Shown here piece after piece: positions 35,521 to 44,614 of a DNA stretch of 64,000 nt. The stretch is from DATKMK01 sp035541895 (GTDB lineage Bacteria > Desulfobacterota > Binatia > HRBIN30 > JACQVA1). A program made the position numbers and the translations under genes. The stretch covers positions 1-64,000 of the forward strand of contig DATKMK010000001.1 in the NCBI GenBank assembly GCA_035541895.1. Reading direction: 5' to 3'. The notes under the pieces were generated by a model. That model was not told where the DNA came from and searched no databases. It saw only the letters and a program-made list of their open reading frames with translations. Positions within the stretch are counted from its first letter, which is position 1, and the number at the start of each line of letters is the position of its first letter.

Positions 35521-37857
35521 ATGGGTACGCTCCTGATGCATCCCGCCGAAGCCGACTCGGGAGGCGCGATCGGTCTTCGCATCGAGGTCCGGGGCCAGGT
35601 CCAAGGCGTTGGCTATCGCCCGTGGGTGTACGGGCTGGCGACCGCCGCCGGGATTCGCGGGCGAGTCTGGAACCACGCCGAGGGCGTGACGATCGAGGCC
35701 TTTGCCGATGCCCCGGTGTTGCAGGAGTTTGCCAGCATGCTCGGACACCCGCCGGCGCCCGCTGCGCGTGTGCGTGAGGTCCGTTGCGCCACGATTCCGC
35801 TTGAACCGATCACCACGTTCCAAGTGGTCGAGAGTCGTGCCGAGGGTCGTCGCAGTGTCTCGATTCCGCCGGATTGGGCGACGTGCGCGGCGTGCCGGCG
35901 CGAACTCCTCGATCCGGCGAACCGCCGGTATCGGTATCCCTTCATCAACTGTACCCACTGCGGCCCGCGCTACACCATCAGTCGCGATGTTCCGTACGAT
36001 CGCCAGCAGACCACGATGGACTCGTTCGCAATGTGCGACGACTGCCGGCGGGAGTACAGTGACCCGGCCGATCGGCGGTTTCATGCCGAGCCGAACGCGT
36101 GTCCGGTGTGTGGGCCGCGCCTCACGCTGGCCGACGCCGACGGACATCGACTGAACGGCGATCCACTGACGGACGCTGCAGAGGCGCTGCGAGCCGGACT
36201 GATCGTGGCCGTCAAAGGACTTGGCGGTTTCCATCTGGCCTGTGACGCGACCTCGTCCGCGGCGACGCTGCGATTGCGCCGGCGCAAGCGCCGTGACGAG
36301 AAGCCGTTCGCGGTGATGGTGCCGACCCTCGCCGACGCACAACGGGTCGCGCAGATCGGCGACGCCGAAGCGGGGTTGCTGAGCGCGGGCGAGCGGCCGA
36401 TTGTGTTGGTCGAGCGTCGCGTGGACTCGCCGATTGCGGCCGAGGTCGCACCCAACAATCCGTTGCTCGGGCTGATGCTGCCGTACACCCCGCTGCACGA
36501 ACTGTTGCTGGCCGCGGTCGGTCGGCCGTTGGTGATGACGTCGGCGAACTTTTCGGACGAGCCGATGGTCTGCGACAACAGCGTTGCGCTCGATCGCCTG
36601 GGGGCGGTTGCCGACTGCTTCCTGCTCCACGATCGTGAGATCGCCAATCGCTGCGACGACTCGGTCGCCCGCGTGATCGACCGCCGCCCGGTAGTGCTGC
36701 GCCGCGGCCGGGGATATGTGCCGGGGCGATTGCCGCTCCGTCGCTCGGTAGCGCAGCCGGTGTTGGCGTGCGGTGCGCACCTTAAGAACGCATTCTGCTT
36801 CGTCGCGGACGACGCCGCCTGGCTCGGCCCGCACATCGGCGACCTCGAGACCGATGAAGCCTGTCGCGCCTTCGAGGAAAGTGTCGAGCACTTCCAGCGT
36901 TTCGTCGGCCTCACGCCGAAGGTGATCGCGCACGATCTCCACCCGTCGTATTTCACCACGGGCTATGCGGTGGGGCGCGCTGATCTGCCGCGCATCGCCG
37001 TGCAGCATCATCATGCCCACGTGATTGCGTGTGCGGTCGAGCACCAAATCGACGGGCCGGTGATCGGTCTGGCGTGGGACGGCACCGGCTACGGACTCGA
37101 CGGCACCGCGTGGGGCGGGGAGTTGCTGGTCGCGACCCCCGCGCACTTCGAGCGACTGGCAACGTTTCGTCCGATTCCGTTGGCGGGGGGCGACCGCGCG
37201 ATCCGCCAGTCGTGGCGCATCGCGCTGGCCTTGCTCGATCAGGCGTTCGACGGCGATCCGCCGCTCGAGCGCTTGCCGCTCTTTGCGCAGATCGACCGGC
37301 GCGAGATCGAACAGGTTCGACAGATGATTCGATGCCAGTTCAACACGCCGCTCGCGCGCGGAGTAGGGCGCTTCTTCGATGCGTTCGGTGCGCTCGCGCT
37401 CAACAAGAGCGAGGCGCGCTACGAGGGACAGATCGCCGTCGAGCTGTCGGGAGCGCGTGCCGATGATGGCTACGCCTACTCGTATGCGATCGACGATGCC
37501 CCGATCGTGGAGATCGACCTGCGGCCGGCGTTGCGCGAGGCGGTTCGCGATCTGTTGGATGGCGTTTCGGCGGCGACGATCTCGGGACGCTTCCACGCCA
37601 CGTTGGCGGCGGCGGGATGCGAGCTGGTGGGTCGCGCCGCTCAGCGAGTTGGTCGCCTCCCGGTCGTGCTGAGCGGTGGGTGCTTTCAAAACGCGTGGTT
37701 GGTCGAATCGATGCGGCGCACGCTTGCTCCCCACTTCGATGTGGTCTCGCACGAGCGCGTGCCGCCGGGTGACGGCGGCGTCGCCCTCGGGCAGGCGATC
37801 ATCGCCGACGCCATGATCAGATGCGGGCAAGCGCCGTGTGACAACGCGGAGGCATGA
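35521..37857 (+). CDS. hypF: HypF carbamoyltransferase for [NiFe]-hydrogenase maturation
   Basis: A 778-residue protein of normal HypF length. Order of domains: acylphosphatase (RIEVRGQVQGVGYRPWVYG, ~18-100), two zinc fingers (CAACRREL, CTHCGPRYT, CDDCRREY, CPVCGPRL, ~115-200), YrdC-like (GGFHLACDAT, ~210-380) and a Kae1-like part with VQHHHAHVIAC. It makes the thiocarboxamide on HypE from carbamoyl phosphate, the source of the cyanide ligands. ATG 35521 with GGGGTG upstream is preferred over a TTG seven codons earlier. First gene of the hyp-hyb run. Confidence 0.96.
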   Translation: MGTLLMHPAEADSGGAIGLRIEVRGQVQGVGYRPWVYGLATAAGIRGRVWNHAEGVTIEAFADAPVLQEFASMLGHPPAPAARVREVRCATIPLEPITTFQVVESRAEGRRSVSIPPDWATCAACRRELLDPANRRYRYPFINCTHCGPRYTISRDVPYDRQQTTMDSFAMCDDCRREYSDPADRRFHAEPNACPVCGPRLTLADADGHRLNGDPLTDAAEALRAGLIVAVKGLGGFHLACDATSSAATLRLRRRKRRDEKPFAVMVPTLADAQRVAQIGDAEAGLLSAGERPIVLVERRVDSPIAAEVAPNNPLLGLMLPYTPLHELLLAAVGRPLVMTSANFSDEPMVCDNSVALDRLGAVADCFLLHDREIANRCDDSVARVIDRRPVVLRRGRGYVPGRLPLRRSVAQPVLACGAHLKNAFCFVADDAAWLGPHIGDLETDEACRAFEESVEHFQRFVGLTPKVIAHDLHPSYFTTGYAVGRADLPRIAVQHHHAHVIACAVEHQIDGPVIGLAWDGTGYGLDGTAWGGELLVATPAHFERLATFRPIPLAGGDRAIRQSWRIALALLDQAFDGDPPLERLPLFAQIDRREIEQVRQMIRCQFNTPLARGVGRFFDAFGALALNKSEARYEGQIAVELSGARADDGYAYSYAIDDAPIVEIDLRPALREAVRDLLDGVSAATISGRFHATLAAAGCELVGRAAQRVGRLPVVLSGGCFQNAWLVESMRRTLAPHFDVVSHERVPPGDGGVALGQAIIADAMIRCGQAPCDNAEA

Positions 37858-37858
37858 C

Positions 37859-38092
37859 ATGTGTCTGGCGGTACCAGGGAAGGTCGTCGCGATCGAGGGT
37901 GACAGCGATCTGCGTATGGCGCGGGTAGATTTCGGCGGCATCACCCGCGAGGCGTGCCTCGCCTACGTGCCCGAGGCGCAATTGGGCGACTACGTCTTGG
38001 TGCACGTCGGCTTCGCGATCGCCGTGGTCGACGAAGGCGCGGCGAACGAGTCGCTCGCGTTGATCGCCGAGGCCGGCGACCGAGGCGGCTGA
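37859..38092 (+). CDS. hypC: HypC/HupF hydrogenase maturation chaperone
   Basis: A 77-residue HypC with the essential N-terminal MCLAVPGKV, whose Cys2 binds iron and the large-subunit precursor, plus DFGGITREACLAYVPE and a GDYVLVHVGFAI strand. It carries the Fe(CN)2CO group between HypD and the large subunit. It begins 1 base after the hypF stop, with GGAGG upstream, and ends 1 base before hypD. Confidence 0.96.
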   Translation: MCLAVPGKVVAIEGDSDLRMARVDFGGITREACLAYVPEAQLGDYVLVHVGFAIAVVDEGAANESLALIAEAGDRGG

Positions 38093-38093
38093 C

Positions 38094-39197
38094 GTGCGGC
38101 ACCTCGACGAATATCGCGATCCCGCCGCGGTGCGCATTCTGATCGATCAGATCGCCGCCGCGACCACGCAACCCTGGACGATCATGGAGGTCTGCGGCGG
38201 GCAGACGCACTCGATCCTCAAGTTCGGCTTGGACGAGTTGTTGCCGCCGACCATCCGGCTGATTCACGGACCAGGCTGCCCGGTCTGCGTGACGCCGCTC
38301 GAACAGATCGACAAGGCGCTGGAGATCGCGGCCCGATCGGGCGTGATCTTCTGTTCGTTCGGCGACATGTTGCGGGTGCCGGGTTCCACCGGCGATCTAC
38401 TGTCGGCCAAAGCGCGCGGGGCCGACGTGCGCATTGTCTACTCGCCGCTCGATGCGCTGAAGATCGCCGCGCGGGAGCCGGATCGGCGGGTCGTCTTCTT
38501 CGCCGTCGGTTTCGAGACCACCGCGCCCGCCAACGCGATGGCCGTCTACCGTGCTGCCCAAGCGGGCATCAGCAACTTTTCCCTGCTCATGGCGCATGTG
38601 CTCGTGCCGCCGGCGTTGACCGCGCTGCTCTCGGACCCGGACAGCGTCATCCAAGCACTCTTGGCGCCGGGGCACGTGTGCGTCGTGACCGGCTATCGCG
38701 CCTACGAACCGTTGGCAGCGCGCTATCGGGTGCCGATCATCGTGACCGGCTTCGAGCCGCTCGACTTGCTGCGTGGGGTGCTGGCGGCCGTACGCCAGCT
38801 CGAAGCGGGCGAAGCGCGAGTCGAAAACCAGTACGAGCGTGTCGCGCGCCCCGACGGCAATCCGTCCGCACGCGATGTGCTCGACGAGGTCTTCGCGGTC
38901 GCGAACCGCAAGTGGCGCGGTCTGGGCGAGATCCCGGCCAGCGGCTACGCGCTGGCGCCGGCGTATCGGGCATTTGACGCGGAGGTGGTGTTTGGGCTGC
39001 AGCACCTCGCCGTTGAGGAGCCGCGCGACTGCCTGAGCGGCTTGGTGCTCCAAGGGCGGATCCGGCCGACCGAGTGCCCGCAGTTCGGCGCTCGTTGCAC
39101 GCCCGAGCATCCCCTCGGTGCCACGATGGTTTCGTCGGAAGGAGCCTGCGCGGCCTACTTCCACTACGGTCGCAAGGCCGTGGCGCACGGAGGATAA
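38094..39197 (+). CDS. hypD: HypD hydrogenase maturation scaffold
   Basis: A 367-residue HypD of usual size. It shows EVCGGQTHSI, HGPGCPVCVTP (the Cys pair of the Fe(CN)2CO scaffold), and the C-terminal [4Fe-4S] region with RPTECPQFGARCTPEHPLGA and SSEGACAAYFHYGR. With HypC it is where the iron centre is assembled. Start is a GTG just after the hypC stop. The distal end overlaps the start region of hypE. Confidence 0.96.
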   Translation: MRHLDEYRDPAAVRILIDQIAAATTQPWTIMEVCGGQTHSILKFGLDELLPPTIRLIHGPGCPVCVTPLEQIDKALEIAARSGVIFCSFGDMLRVPGSTGDLLSAKARGADVRIVYSPLDALKIAAREPDRRVVFFAVGFETTAPANAMAVYRAAQAGISNFSLLMAHVLVPPALTALLSDPDSVIQALLAPGHVCVVTGYRAYEPLAARYRVPIIVTGFEPLDLLRGVLAAVRQLEAGEARVENQYERVARPDGNPSARDVLDEVFAVANRKWRGLGEIPASGYALAPAYRAFDAEVVFGLQHLAVEEPRDCLSGLVLQGRIRPTECPQFGARCTPEHPLGATMVSSEGACAAYFHYGRKAVAHGG

Positions 39198-39202
39198 TGG
39201 CT

Positions 39203-40258
39203 ATGTCGAACCGTCTCGAATCGCTGCTCGCCTGCCCGTTGCCGATTGATGACGATGCGATTGTTCAGATGGCGCACGGCGGCGGCGGCCGCAAAATGGC
39301 CAACCTCATCGAACGGCTATTCCTGCCGGCGTTCAACAGCCCGGCGCTCTCCGCCCTCGGAGACGGTGCCGTCGTTGAGGTCGGCGGCGAGCGCCTCGCG
39401 TTCTCGACCGACACCTTCGTGGTCAGCCCGCCGTTTTTTCCGGGCGGCGACATTGGCTCGCTCGCCATTCACGGAACTGCGAACGACCTCGCCGTCTGCG
39501 GCGCAGAACCCATAGGGTTCAGCGTTGGTCTAGTCCTTGAAGAGGGATTTGCCATCGACCAGTTGCGGCGGATTATCGCCTCGCTGGCCGATGCGAGTGC
39601 AGCGATAGGAGCACCGATTCTGACCGGTGATACGAAAGTGGTAGAGCGGGGCAAAGGGGATAGCGTCTACATCAACACGTCGGGCATCGGTCGGATGCGT
39701 CCGGGCGTGAATGTCGCCCCGGACCGAGCCGTAGCCGGGGATGTCGTCCTGGTCTCGGGTCCCGTAGGAGATCACGGCATTGCCGTGATGGCGGCGCGTA
39801 ACGGGATCGAGTTCGAGACCACGTTGCACTCCGACTCGGCTCCGGTGCTCCCGCTCGTCCGGGCGCTCCTCGACGTGGCGCCGGAGACCAAGGCGATGCG
39901 CGATCCCACCCGCGGCGGCCTCGCCACGGCGTTGTGCGAGATCGCCGACGCCTCGCGCGCGGGCATCCGAATCGACGAGGCCGCCGTGCCGGTACGGCCG
40001 GAAGTGCGGGCGGCCTGCGAGGTGCTGGGCTTCGATCCGCTCTACGTGGCATGCGAGGGACGCTTCCTCGCCATTGTTCCGCCACATCGAGCCGAGGCCG
40101 CCCTGGATGCGTTGCGCGCGACCGCGGACGGCGAGACGGCGTGTCGCATCGGCGAAGTGGTGGCCGACGATCCCGGCCGGGTGGTGCTGCGTACGCGCAT
40201 CGGCAGTCATCGACGTCTCGATCGACTGTCCGGCGAGCAACTGCCGCGCATCTGTTGA
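39203..40258 (+). CDS. hypE: HypE carbamoyl dehydratase for hydrogenase maturation
   Basis: A 351-residue HypE of the AIRS/PurM fold with QMAHGGGGRKMANLIE, IHGTANDLAVCGAEP, RDPTRGGLATALCEIA, and the conserved C-terminal PRIC whose Cys carries the thiocarboxamide/thiocyanate. It dehydrates the carbamoyl group from HypF to cyanide. ATG 39203 has the better-spaced GGAGG; ATG 39197, overlapping the hypD stop, is the alternative. Confidence 0.96.
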   Translation: MSNRLESLLACPLPIDDDAIVQMAHGGGGRKMANLIERLFLPAFNSPALSALGDGAVVEVGGERLAFSTDTFVVSPPFFPGGDIGSLAIHGTANDLAVCGAEPIGFSVGLVLEEGFAIDQLRRIIASLADASAAIGAPILTGDTKVVERGKGDSVYINTSGIGRMRPGVNVAPDRAVAGDVVLVSGPVGDHGIAVMAARNGIEFETTLHSDSAPVLPLVRALLDVAPETKAMRDPTRGGLATALCEIADASRAGIRIDEAAVPVRPEVRAACEVLGFDPLYVACEGRFLAIVPPHRAEAALDALRATADGETACRIGEVVADDPGRVVLRTRIGSHRRLDRLSGEQLPRIC

Positions 40259-40265
40259 GGTCGCC

Positions 40266-40607
40266 ATGCACGAATACTCCTTGGTTCAGTCGATGGTGCA
40301 GCGGGTCGAGGAGGAAGCCCGAGCGCGGCACGCCACCGGCGTGCATCGCGTGCGCGTCCGTATCGGTCATTCGTCGGGTGTCGAAGCCGATCTGTTTGCC
40401 AGCGCGTACGACATATTGCGGGCCGGAACGCTGTGCGCCGATGCCGAATTGGTGATCGCGCGCGAATCGACCGAGTGGCGGTGCGGCGCGTGCGGGACCG
40501 CGGTGCCGGCAGGCGCCGAGTTGGTCTGTCCGAACTGCGGCTTTCCCGCACGGCTCGCGCGCGGCGATGATTTGGTGCTCGAGCGCATCGAGTTGGAGGT
40601 GCCCTAA
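40266..40607 (+). CDS. hypA: HypA nickel-insertion metallochaperone
   Basis: A 113-residue HypA. The N-terminal MHEYSLVQSM supplies the nickel-binding His2, and the zinc ribbon is complete (CGACGTAV ... CPNCGF). It works with HypB to place nickel in the large subunit. GAGGT lies before the ATG; the stop overlaps the hypB start. Confidence 0.96.
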   Translation: MHEYSLVQSMVQRVEEEARARHATGVHRVRVRIGHSSGVEADLFASAYDILRAGTLCADAELVIARESTEWRCGACGTAVPAGAELVCPNCGFPARLARGDDLVLERIELEVP

Positions 40608-41329
40608 TGTGCGACGTGTGCGGCTGCGGCGATCCGAAGATTGTGCCGGTCGACGTTCACGAGCGTCTGCTCGCGACCAACGACCGCACCGCGGCGCACA
40701 ATCGGGCGCATTTCGAAGATCACGGACTGGTTGCGATCAACTTGATGGGCTCGCCCGGTGCGGGCAAGACGGCGATCCTCGAGGCGACGGCGCGAGCCCT
40801 TGGCCGCACGCGCCGTCTCGCCGCGATCACCGGCGATCTGGAAACCGAACGCGACGCCGATCGTCTGCGCGCCGTCGGCATTCCCGCCGCCGCCATCACT
40901 ACCGGTTCGGCGTGCCACTTGGACGCCGAGATGGTCCACCATGCGCTGCACCACGAGACCGCGCATGCGGCCGACTACCTGTTCATCGAAAACGTCGGCA
41001 ACCTCGTCTGTCCGGCGATTTACGATCTCGGCCAAGCGGTGAACGTGGTCGCGCTATCGGTCACCGAAGGCGAGGACAAGCCGCTCAAGTATCCCGTCAT
41101 GTTTCGCAAGGCGGATCTCGTGCTGCTGACGAAGACCGATTTGCTGAGCGCGCTGCCCGACTATGACTGCGCGGCGGTGTCGGCCGCGCTCGCGCAGGTG
41201 ATGCCGACGCCGCGAACGATCGCGATTTCAGCGCGCAGCGGCGCGGGCGTCGGCGATTGGATTGAATGGATTGAACGACTACGCGCGCGGCCGCGCGACA
41301 TGCGGGCGGCCGACGCACCCGGCCACTGA
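40607..41329 (+). CDS. hypB: HypB nickel-insertion GTPase
   Basis: A 240-residue GTPase. The N-terminal MCDVCGCGD is the high-affinity metal site type. The P-loop is GSPGAGKT (48-55), followed by GDLETERDADR, the second metal site region ITTGSACHLDAEMVHHAL, ENVGNLVCPA, and the NKxD-type TKTDLL. There is no His-rich stretch after the Cys motif, so nickel storage is not suggested. It overlaps hypA by one base and is followed 30 bases later by the small subunit gene. Confidence 0.96.
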   Translation: MCDVCGCGDPKIVPVDVHERLLATNDRTAAHNRAHFEDHGLVAINLMGSPGAGKTAILEATARALGRTRRLAAITGDLETERDADRLRAVGIPAAAITTGSACHLDAEMVHHALHHETAHAADYLFIENVGNLVCPAIYDLGQAVNVVALSVTEGEDKPLKYPVMFRKADLVLLTKTDLLSALPDYDCAAVSAALAQVMPTPRTIAISARSGAGVGDWIEWIERLRARPRDMRAADAPGH

Positions 41330-41359
41330 GCCGGACGAACTTTGGACTGGAGGTGTTGC

Positions 41360-42517
41360 ATGGTCCTACCAAAAGCACTCGATTACGACGCGGAGACCAT
41401 CGGCCAACACCTTGTCCGGTGCGGCGTCAGCCGCCGCCAATTTCTCGAATTCTGCGCTTCCTTGATGGTCGCCGCACCCGCCGGGCTCGCGTTGACCAGC
41501 AAGGCGCGGGCGTCCGAGGTCGCGCGCGAAGTCGCCGCCGCCCGGCGACCGTCGGTCATCTGGCTCCACTTTCAGGACTGCACCGGTTGCACGGAGACGT
41601 TGCTGCGGACGTCGAAGCCCGATCTCGCGGAGTTGATCCTGAACCTGATCTCGCTCGACTACCACGCGACCATCATGGCGGCGGCCGGCAAGCAGGCGGA
41701 AGCGGCGCTCTATGCCTCGATGCGAGAGAATGCCGGCAAGTACGTCTTGGTGGTCGAGGGGGCGATCCCGCGGAAAAAGAACGGCGTGTACATGATGCAT
41801 GCCGGCAAGACTGCCATCGACGTCCTGCAGGAAGTCGGCAAGCAGGCGGCTGCCATCATCGCCATCGGCTCGTGTGCGTCGTGGGGCGGCATTCCGTCGG
41901 CCGACCCGAATCCGACCGACGCAGTCGGCGTCGACTCGATCATCACAGACAAACCGATCGTCAACATTCCAGGCTGTCCGCCGAATCCGTACAATCTGCT
42001 CGGCACGGTGCTGCAGTACGCCACTGCCGGCACGTTGCCGGAGCTCGACGATCTGAAACGACCGAAGTTCGCTTACGATCGCGAAATCCATCAGCACTGT
42101 CCGAGGCGACCGCACTTCGATGCCGGGCGCTTCGCTGCGGAGTTCGGCGACGCCGGACATCGGCAAGGCTGGTGCCTGTATCATCTCGGGTGCAAGGGGC
42201 CGCAGACCCACGCCGGCTGCTCGACGCGGCACTTCAACGAAATCCCGGACGTGTGGCCGATCGGTATCGGCGCGCCGTGCGTCGGTTGCACCGAGCAGCA
42301 CCTCGCGTTCAAGGTGCCGATGTTCCAGACCGTCAAGATTCACGACGCCACGCCCCCCGACACCTACGCGCCGGTGTTCACCAAGCAAGGCAACGTCAGC
42401 CCGGTCGCTGCGGGCGTCGCCGGGTTGATCGGCGGCGCGCTGATCGGCGCCGGCTACATGGCCTCGCGGAAAGTGGGCACCGGAGCCGGCGAGGAGCCTG
42501 CGAAGAAACAGGAGTAG
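41360..42517 (+). CDS. hybO: [NiFe]-hydrogenase small subunit, group 1 HybO-type
   Basis: A 385-residue small subunit. The Tat signal reads CGVSRRQFLEFCASL, so the folded enzyme is exported. Proximal cluster ligands are C74 and C77 (FQDCTGCTET), then IGSCASWGG and PGCPPNP. The distal cluster has IHQHCPRR and WCLYHLGCKGP; the medial cluster has HAGCS and CVGCTE. The C-T-G-C motif and lack of a Cys in the NGVYMMH region mean the six-Cys O2-tolerant proximal cluster is absent. A C-terminal helix (VAAGVAGLIGGALIGAGYMA) anchors it. GGAGG before ATG 41360 sets the start. Confidence 0.95.
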   Translation: MVLPKALDYDAETIGQHLVRCGVSRRQFLEFCASLMVAAPAGLALTSKARASEVAREVAAARRPSVIWLHFQDCTGCTETLLRTSKPDLAELILNLISLDYHATIMAAAGKQAEAALYASMRENAGKYVLVVEGAIPRKKNGVYMMHAGKTAIDVLQEVGKQAAAIIAIGSCASWGGIPSADPNPTDAVGVDSIITDKPIVNIPGCPPNPYNLLGTVLQYATAGTLPELDDLKRPKFAYDREIHQHCPRRPHFDAGRFAAEFGDAGHRQGWCLYHLGCKGPQTHAGCSTRHFNEIPDVWPIGIGAPCVGCTEQHLAFKVPMFQTVKIHDATPPDTYAPVFTKQGNVSPVAAGVAGLIGGALIGAGYMASRKVGTGAGEEPAKKQE

Positions 42518-42520
42518 GCC

Positions 42521-43420
42521 ATGACCATCTCCAGACGCTCAGCGCTCAAGGTGATGGCCGCCGCCACGGCGACGTCGGTGGCGAAGGCGGTCACGCCGTC
42601 CACGGCGTCGGCGGCGGCGATCGCGGCCCCACCGGATGCGGTCGGAATGTTGTACGACGCCACCAAGTGCATCGGCTGCAAGGCCTGCATGTCGGCGTGC
42701 AATCGCGCCAACGACTTGGAGCCCGACACCAGCCTATCGAGCGGGCGCTGGCACATGCCGCTCGATCTCAACGAGCACACGAAGAACATCATCAAGCTCT
42801 ACCGCGACGCGAACAGCGGCGAGCAGTCGTTCATCAAGCGCCAGTGCATGCACTGCCTCGATCCCGCCTGCGTCGGCGCGTGCATGCTCGGCGCGCTGCA
42901 GAAGGGCGAGCACGGCATCGTGTCGTACAACGCCGATCTCTGCATCGGTTGCCGCTATTGCGAGATGGGATGTCCGTTCAACGTCCTGAAGTTCGAATGG
43001 AGCAAGGCCGTCCCCAAGATGCAGAAGTGCGAGCTGTGTCGCCATCGCATGCCGGAAAAGGGTCCGGCGTGTTGCGAGGTGTGTCCGACCGGTGCGGTGA
43101 TCTACGGCAAGCGCGCGGACTTGCTGGCCGAGGCGCATCGCCGGCTGGCTCAGTATCCGGATCGCTATCAGCCGAAAGTCTACGGCGAAGAAGAGGTCGG
43201 CGGCACCCAGGTGCTGTATCTCGCGCACGTCAACTTCGAGAAGCTCGGCCTGCCGGCGTACCGCGATCAATCGGTGCCCAAGACCGTGCGCACCGTACAG
43301 CACACCATCTATCAAGGGTTCGTCGCGCCGGTAGCGCTGTACGGTGTGCTGGCCGCGGTCATGCTGCGCAATCGCAAGAAGGGTGGCGTCGCCGAGGGCG
43401 AAGAGGAGCGGCGATCATGA
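42521..43420 (+). CDS. hybA: HybA-type periplasmic ferredoxin subunit
   Basis: A 299-residue iron-sulfur protein. It opens with a Tat signal (TISRRSALKVMAA). Four cluster regions are visible: CIGCKACMSAC, CMHCLDPACVGAC, CIGCRYCEMGC and CELCRHRM ... CCEVCPTG. This is the DmsB/HybA arrangement that carries electrons between the hydrogenase and the quinone-reactive membrane subunit. A C-terminal helix (FVAPVALYGVLAAVML) provides membrane attachment. It starts 3 bases after hybO and overlaps hybB by 4. Confidence 0.95.
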   Translation: MTISRRSALKVMAAATATSVAKAVTPSTASAAAIAAPPDAVGMLYDATKCIGCKACMSACNRANDLEPDTSLSSGRWHMPLDLNEHTKNIIKLYRDANSGEQSFIKRQCMHCLDPACVGACMLGALQKGEHGIVSYNADLCIGCRYCEMGCPFNVLKFEWSKAVPKMQKCELCRHRMPEKGPACCEVCPTGAVIYGKRADLLAEAHRRLAQYPDRYQPKVYGEEEVGGTQVLYLAHVNFEKLGLPAYRDQSVPKTVRTVQHTIYQGFVAPVALYGVLAAVMLRNRKKGGVAEGEEERRS

Positions 43421-44604
43421 CTACACTCGAACAACCGCAGCCGCTTGGCGGCACCATCTTCACGCGCCCGGTGCAAATTCTACTCGCATTCGCCGCGCTC
43501 GCCGGCGCGCTCATCGTCTGGCGTTTTGCCGCGGGGTTGGGAGCGACCACCGCCCTCAACGACGGCTATCCATGGGGATTGTGGATCGCCTTCGACGTGG
43601 TCACGGGCACGGCGCTGAGTTGCGGCGGATACGGGATCGCGATTCTGGTCTACATCCTCAACCGCGGGAACTATCATCCGCTGATCCGGCCGGCGCTGGT
43701 GACCAGCGCGTTCGGCTACACCATCGCCGGCCTCTCGGTGATGATCGACGTCGGCCGGCCCTGGATCGCCTACCAACTCCCGTTCTTCTGGCACTGGAAC
43801 GTACACTCGGTACTGCTCGAAGTCGCGCTCTGCATCATGACGTACACCATCGTGCTATGGCTCGAACTCTCGCCCGCCTTCTTGGAACGAGCGCGCACGA
43901 GCGGCATCCAGCTCATTCGCCGCGTCGGCGAGGTCGGCTTGCCGGTCATGAAGAAAAGTCTGCTGTGGCTGACCGCGCTCGGCATGCTGCTGCCGACCAT
44001 GCACCAGTCGGCGCTCGGCTCGCTGTTGCTGTTGAGCGGACCGCGGCTGCATCCGGTATGGAACACCACGCTTCTGCCGCTGCTGTTCCTGCTCTCGTGC
44101 GTCGCGATGGGTTTCGGCGCGGTGGTCATCGAGGGCTCGCTGTCGGCGCTGTTCCTGCGCCGCAAGCCTGAGACGCCGATGCTGGCTGGCCTAGGGCTGG
44201 TGATGCAGCCGTTGATCGGGTTGTATCTCGTGATCCGGATCGTCGACATCGCGGTGCGCGGACAGCTCGCCGCGCTCTTCGCGTTCGACTTCTACAGCGT
44301 GTTGGCGTTGTTCGAGATGGCGCTGTTTGCCGCGTCGATGGTGTTGCTGGCGACCGATCGTCAGCGCCACGATCTTGGAAACCTGTTCCGCGCCGCGATG
44401 CTCATGGTGCTGGCCGGCGCGCTCTATCGTTTCGATGTGTTCCTGGTGGCCTTCCAGCCGGGAGCCCACTGGTTCTACTTTCCGAATCTGACCGAAATCC
44501 TGATTACCGCCGGCTTGGTCGCCGGCGAGATCGCCGGGTACATCATTGTCATCAAAGTCTTCCCCATCATGAGCGGGGCACCGCTGCCCGCGCCCGCGCG
44601 ATAG
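43417..44604 (+). CDS. hybB: HybB-type integral membrane quinone-reactive subunit (NrfD family)
   Basis: A 395-residue protein with about ten transmembrane helices and no predicted heme, belonging to the NrfD/PsrC/HybB family. Typical stretches are YPWGLWIAFDVVTGTALSCG and FFWHWNVHSVLLEVALCIM, and later MHQSALGSLLLL. It links HybA to the quinone pool in the membrane. Start ATG 43417 overlaps the hybA stop, with GAGGAG upstream. Confidence 0.94.
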   Translation: MTTLEQPQPLGGTIFTRPVQILLAFAALAGALIVWRFAAGLGATTALNDGYPWGLWIAFDVVTGTALSCGGYGIAILVYILNRGNYHPLIRPALVTSAFGYTIAGLSVMIDVGRPWIAYQLPFFWHWNVHSVLLEVALCIMTYTIVLWLELSPAFLERARTSGIQLIRRVGEVGLPVMKKSLLWLTALGMLLPTMHQSALGSLLLLSGPRLHPVWNTTLLPLLFLLSCVAMGFGAVVIEGSLSALFLRRKPETPMLAGLGLVMQPLIGLYLVIRIVDIAVRGQLAALFAFDFYSVLALFEMALFAASMVLLATDRQRHDLGNLFRAAMLMVLAGALYRFDVFLVAFQPGAHWFYFPNLTEILITAGLVAGEIAGYIIVIKVFPIMSGAPLPAPAR

Positions 44605-44614
44605 GAGGCAAACT

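Noticed and set aside
35305..37944. An 879-codon open frame antisense to hypF
   Set aside because: Composition is Arg/His/Asp-rich with no motifs, and hypF on the other strand is complete with all domains.
41353..44604. A 3.2-kb open frame on the plus strand spanning the hybO, hybA and hybB genes (1083 codons)
   Set aside because: Only the last part, from 43417, is the true hybB frame. The upstream part is the shifted frame of hybO and hybA, Arg/Gly/His-rich without motifs. High GC suppresses stop codons.
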